Below, one piece after another: positions 1 to 5,443 of a stretch of DNA of 11,542 nucleotides (positions are counted from its first letter, which is position 1; the number at the start of each line of letters is the position of its first letter). Source of the stretch: JBBIUS01 sp037440105 (GTDB lineage Bacteria > Patescibacteriota > Patescibacteriia > XYB2-FULL-38-15); contig JBBIUS010000022.1 of the NCBI GenBank assembly GCA_037440105.1, positions 1 through 11,542 on the forward strand. The letters are read 5' to 3'. Made by a program: the position numbers and the translations under genes. Below the pieces are notes generated by a model, which made no database searches, was not told the DNA's origin, and worked only from the letters and a program-made list of their open reading frames with translations.

Positions 1-1
1 T

Positions 2-436
2 CCCGGGGCGGCCGAAGTCTGCGACAACCTCGACAACGACTGCGACGGCGTGGTGGACGAGGGTTGTCAACAGCAGCCCTTCTGCGGGGACGGCGTCTGC
101 AACGACGCCGAGACCTGCGCCACCTGCCCGGCCGACTGCGTCCCCTGTGGGACCTGGTACCTCTCCGGATACGACTGTACCGGAGGGGACAGTTCCAGGG
201 GGGATTGGGACGACGTGGTCGGACCGAACCAGTGGGTTTTTGCCTGGTTCTCGGTCCCAGAGGTGGGTAATTGTTACGTCTCCCAGATCTCCGCGGGCGG
301 AATCTGGGGCATCGACGAGGACTTAGGTCACACTTTTTCCGTCCGGGTGGAGCGGGTTGAGTGCCCCCGCGACAACATCGTGGCCAATCCGGCGGCTTGC
401 AACGGCCCCGGCTGGGTGGTCATCGCCCCGCGCTAA
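2..436 (+). CDS. MopE-like Asp/Cys-repeat protein, 3' part (copy A)
   Basis: This is the C-terminal 144 residues of a gene cut by the left edge; the frame is fixed by alignment with the complete copy at 1148-2020. It opens inside a MopE-like repeat (CDNLDNDCDGVVDEGC), continues with a CGDGVCN/ETCATC/DC cysteine motif, and ends with a 95-residue Trp/Cys-containing domain of unknown function. The last domain is identical to that of the second copy. The first 55 or so visible residues differ at seven positions. The Asp-rich loops suggest calcium or other divalent metal binding outside the cell, by family analogy. A perfect hairpin terminator follows the TAA. The region is much richer in G+C than the genes from 2278 onward. 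Confidence is high that it is coding and related to copy B; the biological role is unknown. Confidence 0.88.
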   Translation, partial: PGAAEVCDNLDNDCDGVVDEGCQQQPFCGDGVCNDAETCATCPADCVPCGTWYLSGYDCTGGDSSRGDWDDVVGPNQWVFAWFSVPEVGNCYVSQISAGGIWGIDEDLGHTFSVRVERVECPRDNIVANPAACNGPGWVVIAPR

Positions 437-464
437 GCGCGAGGCAACCCCCAGAAAATATTTC

Positions 465-499
465 GGACTGCAATTGAGCAATCAGTTGCAGTCCTTTTT
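465..499 (+). terminator. rho-independent terminator of copy A
   Basis: Perfect 9-bp stem GGACTGCAA (465-473) with TTGCAGTCC (486-494), a 12-nt loop, then TTTTT. It lies 28 nt after the stop codon. Confidence 0.9.
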
Positions 500-504
500 A
501 TTTT

Positions 505-540
505 GAATTTTGAATTATTAATTAGGAATTGGGAATTTTT
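505..540. repeat. AT-rich GAATT-type short repeat
   Basis: The stretch is built from GAATTTTGAATTATTAATT and AGGAATTGGGAATTTTT. It shares the GAATTA/TTAGGAAT words with the inverted repeat at 11381-11444 and with the in-frame segment of miaA at 5900-5930. It looks like a degenerate member of one dispersed repeat family. Assignment rests on word similarity only. Confidence 0.5.
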
Positions 541-680
541 GGAGTCCTGGCTTTATTCAGGCCGAGCCAAACGCTACTGGAGTAGCTTTAAAAAAATAAG
601 TGCAGGGCGCACATGATGAAACACATTGGTAACATATTCTCAGTCTTGTTTTGTATCCTTGTTATATTATTCATCCCGTA

Positions 681-770
681 GAAGCAGATTAACGCAGATT
701 ACAACGCTGAAGAACGCAGAATTTTAAAAGCATTTTCAGCATAAATCCGCGTTGCTATCCGCGTTTTTTT
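681..770. repeat. GCGGATT-type imperfect inverted repeat
   Basis: The left arm (AACGCAGATTACAACGCTGA, 691-710) is the imperfect reverse complement of AATCCGCGTTGCTATCCGCGTT near 744-765, and is followed by a run of seven T. Bases 681-720 match 32 of 40 positions of 5612-5651 inside miaA, so this element belongs to a dispersed family. The hairpin plus T-run could act as a weak terminator. Confidence 0.6.
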
Positions 771-849
771 ACTTTTATGGTTTTGAACAAAATGAAGTTA
801 ATTGCAAGTGAAAGATAAACTAAGATGTTGCGCTAGACTCATCGTGCCC

Positions 850-878
850 TTGACAAAATTTGAAAAATATGGTATAAA
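850..878 (+). promoter_or_regulatory. sigma70-type promoter of the lipoprotein gene
   Basis: Consensus -35 TTGACA (850-855), a 17-nt spacer and -10 TATAAA (873-878). The predicted transcript start is near 885, about 260 nt before the next start codon, which implies a long untranslated leader. No terminator-like T-run follows the hairpins of that leader. Confidence 0.8.
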
Positions 879-884
879 GATATA

Positions 885-1147
885 TTAAAACTGAACCTTG
901 ATAAAAATGCAAAAATAGAAGCAAAATAGAGTTTCAAAGATGTTTGGTTTGGTAGATTTGTTCTTTTAAAAAAGGACAACTTAATTTGAGAAGTTGCTCC
1001 TTCCAAAAATTCCAAACCAAACGCCTTTGAAACTTTATCCTGCACTTTGTTCTTGGCTTTAGTAAAGATTAGAGCAAGGAATAGAGTGTAGGATAAGTTT
1101 CTGAACTTTGAAAATCGAGTTCCGTCTCAGACGGAAAGGAGGAAAAA
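885..1147 (+). promoter_or_regulatory. long structured 5' leader, candidate cis-regulatory RNA
   Basis: Two extended hairpins are visible. Hairpin 1 pairs 926-952 with 1012-1038: GTTTCAAAG with CTTTGAAAC, TTTGGTTTGG with CCAAACCAAA, a 3-nt internal loop, and five more basal pairs. Its interior can fold again, with AAGGACAACTT (972-982) facing AAGTTGCTCCTT (991-1002). Hairpin 2 pairs 1029-1055 with 1075-1101, about 26 pairs including G-U wobbles and two single-base bulges. Bases 1029-1038 belong to both stems, so the basal part of the two folds is mutually exclusive, as in switching leaders. I do not recognise a known riboswitch or ncRNA family. An alternative is a hairpin-forming mobile repeat inserted in the leader. 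Confidence 0.65.
1120..1142 (+). promoter_or_regulatory. SD-adjacent hairpin and ribosome binding site
   Basis: TTCCGTC (1120-1126) pairs perfectly with GACGGAA (1130-1136) over a 3-nt loop. The SD AGGAGG (1137-1142) begins at the next base and lies 5 nt before the ATG at 1148. The hairpin leaves the SD single-stranded but presses against it. Confidence 0.75.
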
Positions 1148-2020
1148 ATGAAAAAAGTATTCATCCTGGTGGTCTTGGCCTTTTGCGCCTGCGGATGTGG
1201 AGAAGATAAAACGGTGGAGATCGGCCAGTGCGCCTTCGCCGGCCAGCCGGGGCTGGACGACGACGGCGACTGCGTGGGCAATGACTTAGATAATTGCCCG
1301 TTGGACCCCAATTCCGATCAGAGGGACACCGATGCTGATGGCATCGGGGATGTCTGCGACACCCCCGAGCAGTTGCAGGACGTCGACCGCGACGGCTTCA
1401 CCGTCGCCGAGGGCGATTGCGACGACTCGGACGCCTCGGTTCATCCCGGGGCGGCCGAGCGCTGCGACGGCCTCGACAACGACTGCGATGGCGTGGTGGA
1501 CGAGGGTTGTCCGGCACAGGACGTCGACCACGACGGCTTCACTGCCGCCGAGGGCGATTGCGACGACTCGGACGCCTCGGTTCATCCCGGGGCGGCCGAG
1601 CTCTGCGACAACCTGGACAACGACTGCGACGGCGTGGTGGACGAGGGCTGCCAGCAGCAGCCCTTCTGCGGGGACGGCGCCTGCAATGGCACCGAAACCT
1701 GCGCCACCTGCGCCGCCGACTGCGGCGTCTGCGGGACCTGGTACCTCTCCGGGTACGACTGTACCGGAGGGGACAGTTCCAGGGGGGATTGGGACGACGT
1801 GGTCGGACCGAACCAGTGGGTTTTTGCCTGGTTCTCGGTCCCAGAGGTGGGTAATTGTTACGTCTCCCAGATCTCCGCGGGCGGAATCTGGGGCATCGAC
1901 GAGGACTTAGGTCACACTTTTTCCGTCCGGGTGGAGCGGGTTGAGTGCCCCCGCGACAACATCGTGGCCAATCCGGCGGCTTGCAACGGCCCCGGCTGGG
2001 TGGTCATCGCCCCGCGCTAA
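1148..2020 (+). CDS. MopE-like/TSP3-repeat predicted lipoprotein (copy B)
   Basis: The product has 290 residues. It starts with a short export signal (MKKVFILVVLAFCACGCGED); cysteines at 13-17 make a lipoprotein plausible, although the lipobox is not canonical. Residues 37-72 resemble thrombospondin type-3 calcium-binding repeats (DDDGDC, DNCPLDPNSDQRDTDADGIG). Residues 78-121 and 125-168 are two nearly identical MopE-like repeats with GDCDDSDASVHPGAA and LDNDCDGVVDEGC. Residues 174-195 form a CGDGACN/ETCATC/DC cysteine module. Residues 196-290 are a domain I do not recognise, with four cysteines and several tryptophans. The likely location is the cell surface, with disulfides and bound Ca2+. 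The start is set by AGGAGG 5 nt upstream. The gene is strikingly G+C-rich against AT-rich flanks, which suggests transfer or strong compositional selection. Ligand and role are unknown. Confidence 0.9.
   Translation: MKKVFILVVLAFCACGCGEDKTVEIGQCAFAGQPGLDDDGDCVGNDLDNCPLDPNSDQRDTDADGIGDVCDTPEQLQDVDRDGFTVAEGDCDDSDASVHPGAAERCDGLDNDCDGVVDEGCPAQDVDHDGFTAAEGDCDDSDASVHPGAAELCDNLDNDCDGVVDEGCQQQPFCGDGACNGTETCATCAADCGVCGTWYLSGYDCTGGDSSRGDWDDVVGPNQWVFAWFSVPEVGNCYVSQISAGGIWGIDEDLGHTFSVRVERVECPRDNIVANPAACNGPGWVVIAPR
1379..1660 (+). repeat. tandem 141-nt repeat inside the lipoprotein gene
   Basis: Two adjacent 141-nt units (1379-1519 and 1520-1660) encode the two MopE-like modules. They are nearly identical at DNA level, including 1414-1456 versus 1555-1597, so the module was duplicated recently or is being homogenised. 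Copy number could vary by slippage or recombination. Confidence 0.88.
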
Positions 2021-2088
2021 GCGCGAGGCAACCCCCAGAAAATATTTCGGACTGCAATTGAGCAATCAGTTGCAGTCCTTTTTATTTT
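1585..2088 (+). repeat. direct repeat, copy B (pairs with 1-504)
   Basis: Same unit as 1-504 at an offset of 1584. Identity is complete from 1754 to 2088, spanning the constant C-terminal domain, stop codon, 3' untranslated region and terminator. Confidence 0.95.
2049..2083 (+). terminator. rho-independent terminator of copy B
   Basis: Identical to the terminator at 465-499: stem 2049-2057 with 2070-2078, then TTTTT. Confidence 0.9.
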
Positions 2089-2228
2089 TAGTTCCTTCTT
2101 AATGCCTTACATGCCAAGCATTGTTTAATATTTATTAAAGAGAGGCTGAGCGAAAAATTGCGCAGCCTAAAGGCGGCGGCTACAAAAATTATTAAAAGAA
2201 GGCTTAGCCTCCAAGCTTATTAAGATGG
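2089..2228. other. non-coding spacer with small GC hairpins
   Basis: No gene is evident. AGGCTG (2143-2148) faces CAGCCT (2163-2168), and AGGCT/AGCCT recurs near 2202-2212. A related CAGCCTAAGGCG word appears at 2644-2655 beyond the next gene, so these may be decayed repeat fragments. Confidence 0.4.
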
Positions 2229-2257
2229 TTGACAAAATTTTAATTTCGTCGTACGGT
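2229..2257 (+). promoter_or_regulatory. probable promoter of the zinc-ribbon gene
   Basis: Consensus -35 TTGACA (2229-2234), 17-nt spacer, weak -10 TACGGT (2252-2257). The predicted start near 2264 leaves just enough leader for the SD AAGGAGG at 2266-2272. Confidence 0.6.
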
Positions 2258-2277
2258 TGAAATACAAGGAGGGAAAA

Positions 2278-2577
2278 ATGGAAGAGCATGGAGGACGCTG
2301 CGAGATTTGCGGCAAAAGAAGAAAGAAAGCGGGAAATTATCTATGCGGAGATTGCGCTGATCCTGAAAAGATAATTTGGGTTTGCGGCAACTGCGGCAAA
2401 AGGAGAGAACTAACCCCAGAAGAATTAGAAATCATTTGCACCGTTCTTTTTGGGAGAATCCCAGATCCGAAAGGAGTGGTTGTGAAGGTTTCGTGCTGCA
2501 AAAGATGCCAGCCAGAAAAAGAGCCTGCTGTCACAGTTTTTACAATTAGAAAAAACAACGCGCTCTGCTTCAATTAA
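2278..2577 (+). CDS. small cysteine-rich zinc-ribbon-like protein
   Basis: A 99-residue protein that I do not recognise as a named family. Cysteine pairs occur at C8/C11 (CEICGK), C23/C26 (CGDC), C36/C39 (CGNCGK) and C74/C77 (CKRC), with extra Cys54 and Cys73. The spacing of the first four pairs of ligands suits one or two zinc ribbons or treble-clef knuckles. The surface is basic in places (KRRKK at 13-17), compatible with nucleic-acid binding, but this is inference. The ATG at 2278 is preferred over the in-frame TTG at 2257 because AAGGAGG sits 5 nt before it and the TTG overlaps the putative -10. The gene has its own promoter and a terminator starting at its stop codon, so it appears to be a single-gene unit. 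Confidence 0.8.
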   Translation: MEEHGGRCEICGKRRKKAGNYLCGDCADPEKIIWVCGNCGKRRELTPEELEIICTVLFGRIPDPKGVVVKVSCCKRCQPEKEPAVTVFTIRKNNALCFN

Positions 2578-2610
2578 AGACTAATGGTCCTTTGGCCTTG
2601 GTCTTTTTTT
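2577..2610 (+). terminator. rho-independent terminator
   Basis: AAGAC-TAA-GG (2577-2587, with a bulged T and a G-U pair) faces CCTTGGTCTT (2596-2605), followed by a T-run to 2610. It begins on the last base of the stop codon. Confidence 0.8.
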
Positions 2611-2681
2611 AAAGACTGACGCGAAATTTTCAAGCTATTGTCACAGCCTAAGGCGCGGCGAGCGCCACTTTATGTTACTAA

Positions 2682-2710
2682 TTGAATTTTTAAATAACCT
2701 ATGCTATTTT
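2682..2710 (+). promoter_or_regulatory. probable extended -10 promoter
   Basis: TTGAAT (2682-2687), 17-nt spacer, TATTTT (2705-2710) preceded by TGC, which forms an extended -10. The predicted transcript start near 2717 is about 24 nt before the ATG at 2741. Confidence 0.5.
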
Positions 2711-2740
2711 TAAAATGAATTAAATTTTTAATTTATTTAT

Positions 2741-3352
2741 ATGTCAAATCGTTTTACCTCAAGAATAGGCTATTCTGGCAGGGAATTTGAGCGGGATATG
2801 TTTGGCCCGACTTCTGAATGGGCGGGGAATTTTAAAGATGATTTAAAAAAAATTTTAAGTGAAACTACTTTAAAGGTAGTGCAGGAAATTTTAAGAGGGA
2901 CTGAGATACCAAAAGAAGGGCAAAAAGTTGTAAATGAGAGTTTAAAAGAAATTAGGAATAATAAAGATAAACTTATTGAAATTGTAAAAAAATATCAAAG
3001 ATTTGATCCAACAAATCCAAGCGTAGATTTTTTGCGCGAACTTCGCCTGGCAGTTATTGATGAATTAAATCTTAAAACTCCTAAAGAAATGGACAAGGTC
3101 AAGGCCTATTCAGCCCTTGACACTCCGCTTGACGCGATCGGCATAGACGGTTTTGTAACTTTGAAAATTAATGACAGGGAGGCAGTTGTAACTTTTGATG
3201 CTACGCTCCGCAAAGAAAAACTAGAAGAACTAAGAGAGGCAGACATAGTTTTTGGCGAACTGCCAGATTCAGTGGAAGACGAAGAAGGCTATTTAAAGGC
3301 GATTAGCGAACTTGCAGAAAAAGCGGTCAACGTTTTAAGGAAGCAAATTTAG
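2741..3352 (+). CDS. uncharacterised protein, possible nuclease-like core
   Basis: The product has 203 residues with no family I can name, no signal peptide and no membrane segment. Residues 30-120 are charged and probably helical. The C-terminal part (123-171) has the pattern SALDTPLDAIGIDGFV, then VVTFDATLRKEK, then ADIVFGE. A conserved-looking Asp after a hydrophobic strand (D136), followed by D153 and K158 on the next strand, recalls PD-(D/E)XK nuclease folds. The Lys is displaced, so this is only a hypothesis. There is no SD before the ATG; the spacer is A/T only, consistent with SD-independent initiation. It precedes miaB by 100 nt, with a weak hairpin and a separate promoter between them, so it need not be co-transcribed. 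Confidence 0.75.
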   Translation: MSNRFTSRIGYSGREFERDMFGPTSEWAGNFKDDLKKILSETTLKVVQEILRGTEIPKEGQKVVNESLKEIRNNKDKLIEIVKKYQRFDPTNPSVDFLRELRLAVIDELNLKTPKEMDKVKAYSALDTPLDAIGIDGFVTLKINDREAVVTFDATLRKEKLEELREADIVFGELPDSVEDEEGYLKAISELAEKAVNVLRKQI

Positions 3353-3372
3353 AATTTAGTAAATTTTATAGT

Positions 3373-3400
3373 CCGGCATATTTAAAGTAGCGCCGGTTTT
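3373..3400 (+). terminator. weak terminator candidate
   Basis: CCGGC (3373-3377) faces GCCGG (3392-3396) over a 14-nt loop, followed by TTTT. The stem is short, so read-through into miaB is possible. Confidence 0.4.
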
Positions 3401-3404
3401 ATAA

Positions 3405-3433
3405 TTGAAATAATTATATTTTTTGGATAAAAT
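3405..3433 (+). promoter_or_regulatory. probable promoter of miaB
   Basis: TTGAAA (3405-3410), 17-nt spacer, TAAAAT (3428-3433). The predicted start near 3440 falls at the end of the only SD-like word (AAGGAG, 3435-3440). A transcript from here would have a leader of about 13 nt without an SD. Confidence 0.55.
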
Positions 3434-3452
3434 AAAGGAGTTAATAATCTTT

Positions 3453-4823
3453 ATGAAATACCATATAACTACATACGGATGCCAGATGAATAAGAGTGAT
3501 TCAGAACGAATTGCCGCGGTTTTGGAAAAAAATGGTTTTAAACCTGCAAAAAGTGAAAAGCAGGCTGATTTGGTTGTTGTCAATGCCTGCTCGGTGCGGC
3601 AGTCAGCAGTTGATAGAATTTATGGCAAAGTCCGCGCTTTCGCTAAATTAAAAATTAAAAATGCAAAATTAAAAATTATTTTGACTGGATGCGTGTTAGG
3701 CGAAGACAGGGAGAAATTAAAAAATCAGTTTGATTATATTTTGAATATTGATGATTGGAAAAAAATTTCAAATTTCAAATTCCAAATTCCAAATAAATCC
3801 AAAATCCAAAATTCAAAAATACAAAATACTAGATACGAAATGCCAGATACTAATTATTTCCACATTAAGCCGAGATACACTGAAAAATTCCGCGCATATG
3901 TTCCAATTATGACCGGTTGCAACAATTTTTGTTCTTACTGCGCGGTTCCGTATGTCAGGGGAAGAGAGGCAAGCCGCGATGTGGGCGATGTTTTGGCTGA
4001 AGTGAAAAAATTGGCAAAGAACGGCTGTTTGGAAATTATCTTGCTTGGCCAAAATGTGAATGCCTATCAGCCGGCTGATGTTGAAAATTTTTCTAAGAAA
4101 AATTTATACAAACATCCTTTTGCCGCGCTTTTATGGGAGATAAATCAAATTCCTAGTTTAGAGCGCGTTCATTTTACTGCTCCTCATCCGGCTGATATGT
4201 CAGATGAAGTAATTGATGCCCTAACTTTGCCGAAAATGGTAAATTATTTGCATTTGCCTGTTCAGGCAGGCGATGATGAGGTGCTTAAGAGAATGAATCG
4301 AAATTATACAGCGCGCGATTTTCTCAATTTAGTAGAAAAAATTAGAAAGAAAAAGCCGGACATTGTTTTAGGCACTGATATTATTGTTGGTTTTCCTGGT
4401 GAAACAAAAAAACAGTTTGAAAATACTTTGAAACTTTACAAAAAAGTTGGTTTTGACATTGCTTATTTGGCAATGTATTCACCTCGGGCCGGCACTGCGG
4501 CAGCAAAATTTGTTGACGATGTCCCGCGGCAAGAAAAAAAACGGCGCTGGAATATCCTGCAGGATTTAATGAAAAAAATTACTTTAAAGAAAAATAAAAA
4601 GTATGTTGGCAAAGTTGTTTCTGTTTTGGTTGACGAATATAAAGACGGAAAGTGTTTTGGCAATTCTTTGGAAATGAAAAGAGTGAGGTTCTCTGGCAAG
4701 AAAGGTATGGTTGGAAAAATTTTTGAGGTAAAAATTAAAAAGGCTTTTGAATGGATTTTAGATGGAAGAATCTCCACGCAGAAGAAATTCTTCTGCAAAT
4801 TGCAGAAGAATTTCTTCTGCTGA
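3453..4823 (+). CDS. miaB: tRNA-2-methylthio-N6-dimethylallyladenosine synthase MiaB
   Basis: Radical-SAM methylthiotransferase that adds a methylthio group to C2 of i6A37 in tRNAs reading UNN codons, after MiaA has prenylated the base. The 456 residues include an N-terminal UPF0004 domain with auxiliary-cluster cysteines C10 (YGCQMN), C46 (NACSVR) and C80 (TGC). The radical-SAM motif CNNFCSYC has C156, C160 and C163. A TRAM-like C-terminus covers about 380-440. NACSVR and YGCQMN favour MiaB over MtaB or RimO. I chose the ATG at 3453, where the YGCQMN motif sits at its usual distance, rather than the in-frame TTG at 3423. Two oddities: residues about 105-137 are a Lys/Asn/Gln-rich insert encoded by repetitive DNA, and the last 14 residues are encoded by a palindrome. 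The partner gene miaA lies at 5456. Confidence 0.95.
   Translation: MKYHITTYGCQMNKSDSERIAAVLEKNGFKPAKSEKQADLVVVNACSVRQSAVDRIYGKVRAFAKLKIKNAKLKIILTGCVLGEDREKLKNQFDYILNIDDWKKISNFKFQIPNKSKIQNSKIQNTRYEMPDTNYFHIKPRYTEKFRAYVPIMTGCNNFCSYCAVPYVRGREASRDVGDVLAEVKKLAKNGCLEIILLGQNVNAYQPADVENFSKKNLYKHPFAALLWEINQIPSLERVHFTAPHPADMSDEVIDALTLPKMVNYLHLPVQAGDDEVLKRMNRNYTARDFLNLVEKIRKKKPDIVLGTDIIVGFPGETKKQFENTLKLYKKVGFDIAYLAMYSPRAGTAAAKFVDDVPRQEKKRRWNILQDLMKKITLKKNKKYVGKVVSVLVDEYKDGKCFGNSLEMKRVRFSGKKGMVGKIFEVKIKKAFEWILDGRISTQKKFFCKLQKNFFC
3765..3856 (+). repeat. in-frame AAATTCCAAA/ATACTAGATAC repeat inside miaB
   Basis: Bases 3765-3820 reiterate CAAATTCCAAA/CCAAAATCC words. Bases 3826-3852 (ATACTAGATAC...GCCAGATAC) resemble the right arm of the intergenic inverted repeat at 9943-9977 (ATACTAGACACCAGATGC...GAGATAC). 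Together they encode a low-complexity linker between the UPF0004 and radical-SAM domains. Confidence 0.6.
4778..4820. repeat. 43-nt palindrome made of two 19-nt palindromes
   Basis: GCAGAAGAA-A-TTCTTCTGC (4778-4796) and GCAGAAGAA-T-TTCTTCTGC (4802-4820) are each perfect 9-bp palindromes, and the whole block is its own reverse complement except at the central base. It is translated as the tail of MiaB and ends one base before the TGA. Confidence 0.92.
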
Positions 4824-4848
4824 AAATCTTGCATGGTTCAATTAAATA

Positions 4849-4878
4849 AAAATGGACTTGCCAAGACAAGTCCATTTT
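4849..4878. terminator. terminator between convergent miaB and the 175-residue gene
   Basis: Perfect 12-bp stem AAAATGGACTTG (4849-4860) with CAAGTCCATTTT (4867-4878), loop of 6. On the - strand it runs into TTTTTATTT, a good terminator for the - strand gene, whose stop codon it overlaps. On the + strand the U-tract is only TTTT. Confidence 0.85.
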
Positions 4879-5404
4879 AGCGCTTTATTTGTTTAAGGTG
4901 TTCGATCTCATAATTTATGGTATATCTATCTATTTCTCCGCGCCATGGGTGAATCAAGGAAAAATGGCATTTATCCATCATCATGCATCCGTCGCTTACT
5001 TCTCCATCTGGGAGAAGGAGCAGGGAATATCTCGTGTGGACAATTGCCGCTTTTGGATTGCAGACATAGCAGGCAAGACAAGCAAATTTTCCGTCCAGCG
5101 CGTCAAGCCATTTTTGGACATCTATTTCTTTTCTTCCATCCCAAAAAAGCCATTTGTCTTTTTTTTGGCCACCGTGGGCCGCAAGAATTGCGATTGGGGG
5201 GAGTTTTTTCTTCTGGGCAAAAATTTGGATGTAGGTCAAAAATTCTGGAGAGAGGTGGTCAAAAAGGAAAGAATCTATTTCTGCCTCTAGAAAGTATTCG
5301 GCTGGCGTCATTTGACTGCAAAAATCTTTGCAGTCAAATTCATTTAGTGTTTCTTGGCTTATAAAGAGCGTAATGGCTTTATCTTTGAAATCAAAACGCC
5401 TCAT
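4877..5404 (-). CDS. uncharacterised protein with His-Gly and Cys motifs
   Basis: The product has 175 residues, with no signal peptide or membrane span, and I recognise no named family. The central region reads as a beta strand ending in a His-Gly (IAILAAHGGQ, H77), a WLFWDG turn, an amphipathic helix (VQKWLDALDGK), then a second strand with cysteines (ACLACYVCNP; C109, C112, C115). A His-Gly after one strand and a Cys after the next, about 35 residues later, is the arrangement of caspase/CHAT-like (clan CD) cysteine peptidases, but the protein is very short for one and no family match was possible. Extra cysteines (C25, C29, C140, C146) could instead bind metal. AAGGAGGG lies 5 nt before the ATG. 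It is divergent from miaA and convergent with miaB. Confidence 0.75.
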   Translation of the reverse strand: MRRFDFKDKAITLFISQETLNEFDCKDFCSQMTPAEYFLEAEIDSFLFDHLSPEFLTYIQIFAQKKKLPPIAILAAHGGQKKDKWLFWDGRKEIDVQKWLDALDGKFACLACYVCNPKAAIVHTRYSLLLLPDGEVSDGCMMMDKCHFSLIHPWRGEIDRYTINYEIEHLKQIKR

Positions 5405-5416
5405 TTTTCCCTCCTT

Positions 5417-5443
5417 TTGAGGAGCGCTATAAAAAGGTATAAT
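5417..5443 (+). promoter_or_regulatory. probable promoter of miaA
   Basis: Perfect -10 TATAAT at 5438-5443. The -35 is weak: TTGAGG at 5417-5422 with a 15-nt spacer, or TTTTGA at 5415-5420 with 17 nt. The predicted start near 5450 leaves a leader of only a few bases before ATG 5456. Confidence 0.6.

Larger units (their letters stand above)
1..504 (+). repeat. direct repeat, copy A (pairs with 1585-2088)
   Basis: Bases 1-504 align without gaps to 1585-2088. By hand count, positions 1-169 carry 18 substitutions and positions 170-504 carry none. The match ends at the T-tract of the terminator, after which the two flanks are unrelated. The repeat continues past the left edge, so its full length is unknown. 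Confidence 0.95.

Noticed and set aside
613..681. A 22-codon open frame (MMKHIGNIFSVLFCILVILFIP) resembling a signal peptide or membrane peptide
   Set aside because: No convincing SD or promoter, very short, and it ends at the edge of a dispersed repeat. It may be the remnant of a gene but cannot be supported as one.
839..1045. 68-residue open frame on the - strand
   Set aside because: It overlaps the promoter and hairpin region, has repetitive composition, no SD and no recognisable motif.
885..1101. 6S RNA or another known housekeeping ncRNA as explanation for the long hairpins
   Set aside because: I see no central promoter-like bubble, no terminator after the hairpins, and a good SD and gene directly downstream, so a leader fits better.
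1286..1910. Open frames in the other frames of the G+C-rich gene, on both strands
   Set aside because: High G+C lowers stop-codon frequency, and their products are low-complexity Arg/Thr/Ala or Val-rich shadows of the Asp/Cys repeats.
3765..3856. CRISPR-like array suggested by repeated words in miaB
   Set aside because: The units are short, contiguous and degenerate, with no spacers of constant length and no cas genes.
4463..4834. 123-residue open frame on the - strand
   Set aside because: It is the antisense of the conserved end of miaB; its Lys/Phe/Cys runs come from the palindrome at 4778-4820.
4889..5364. Two + strand open frames of about 133 and 139 residues
   Set aside because: Both are antisense to the 175-residue gene, which has a strong SD, a terminator and a coherent protein composition.
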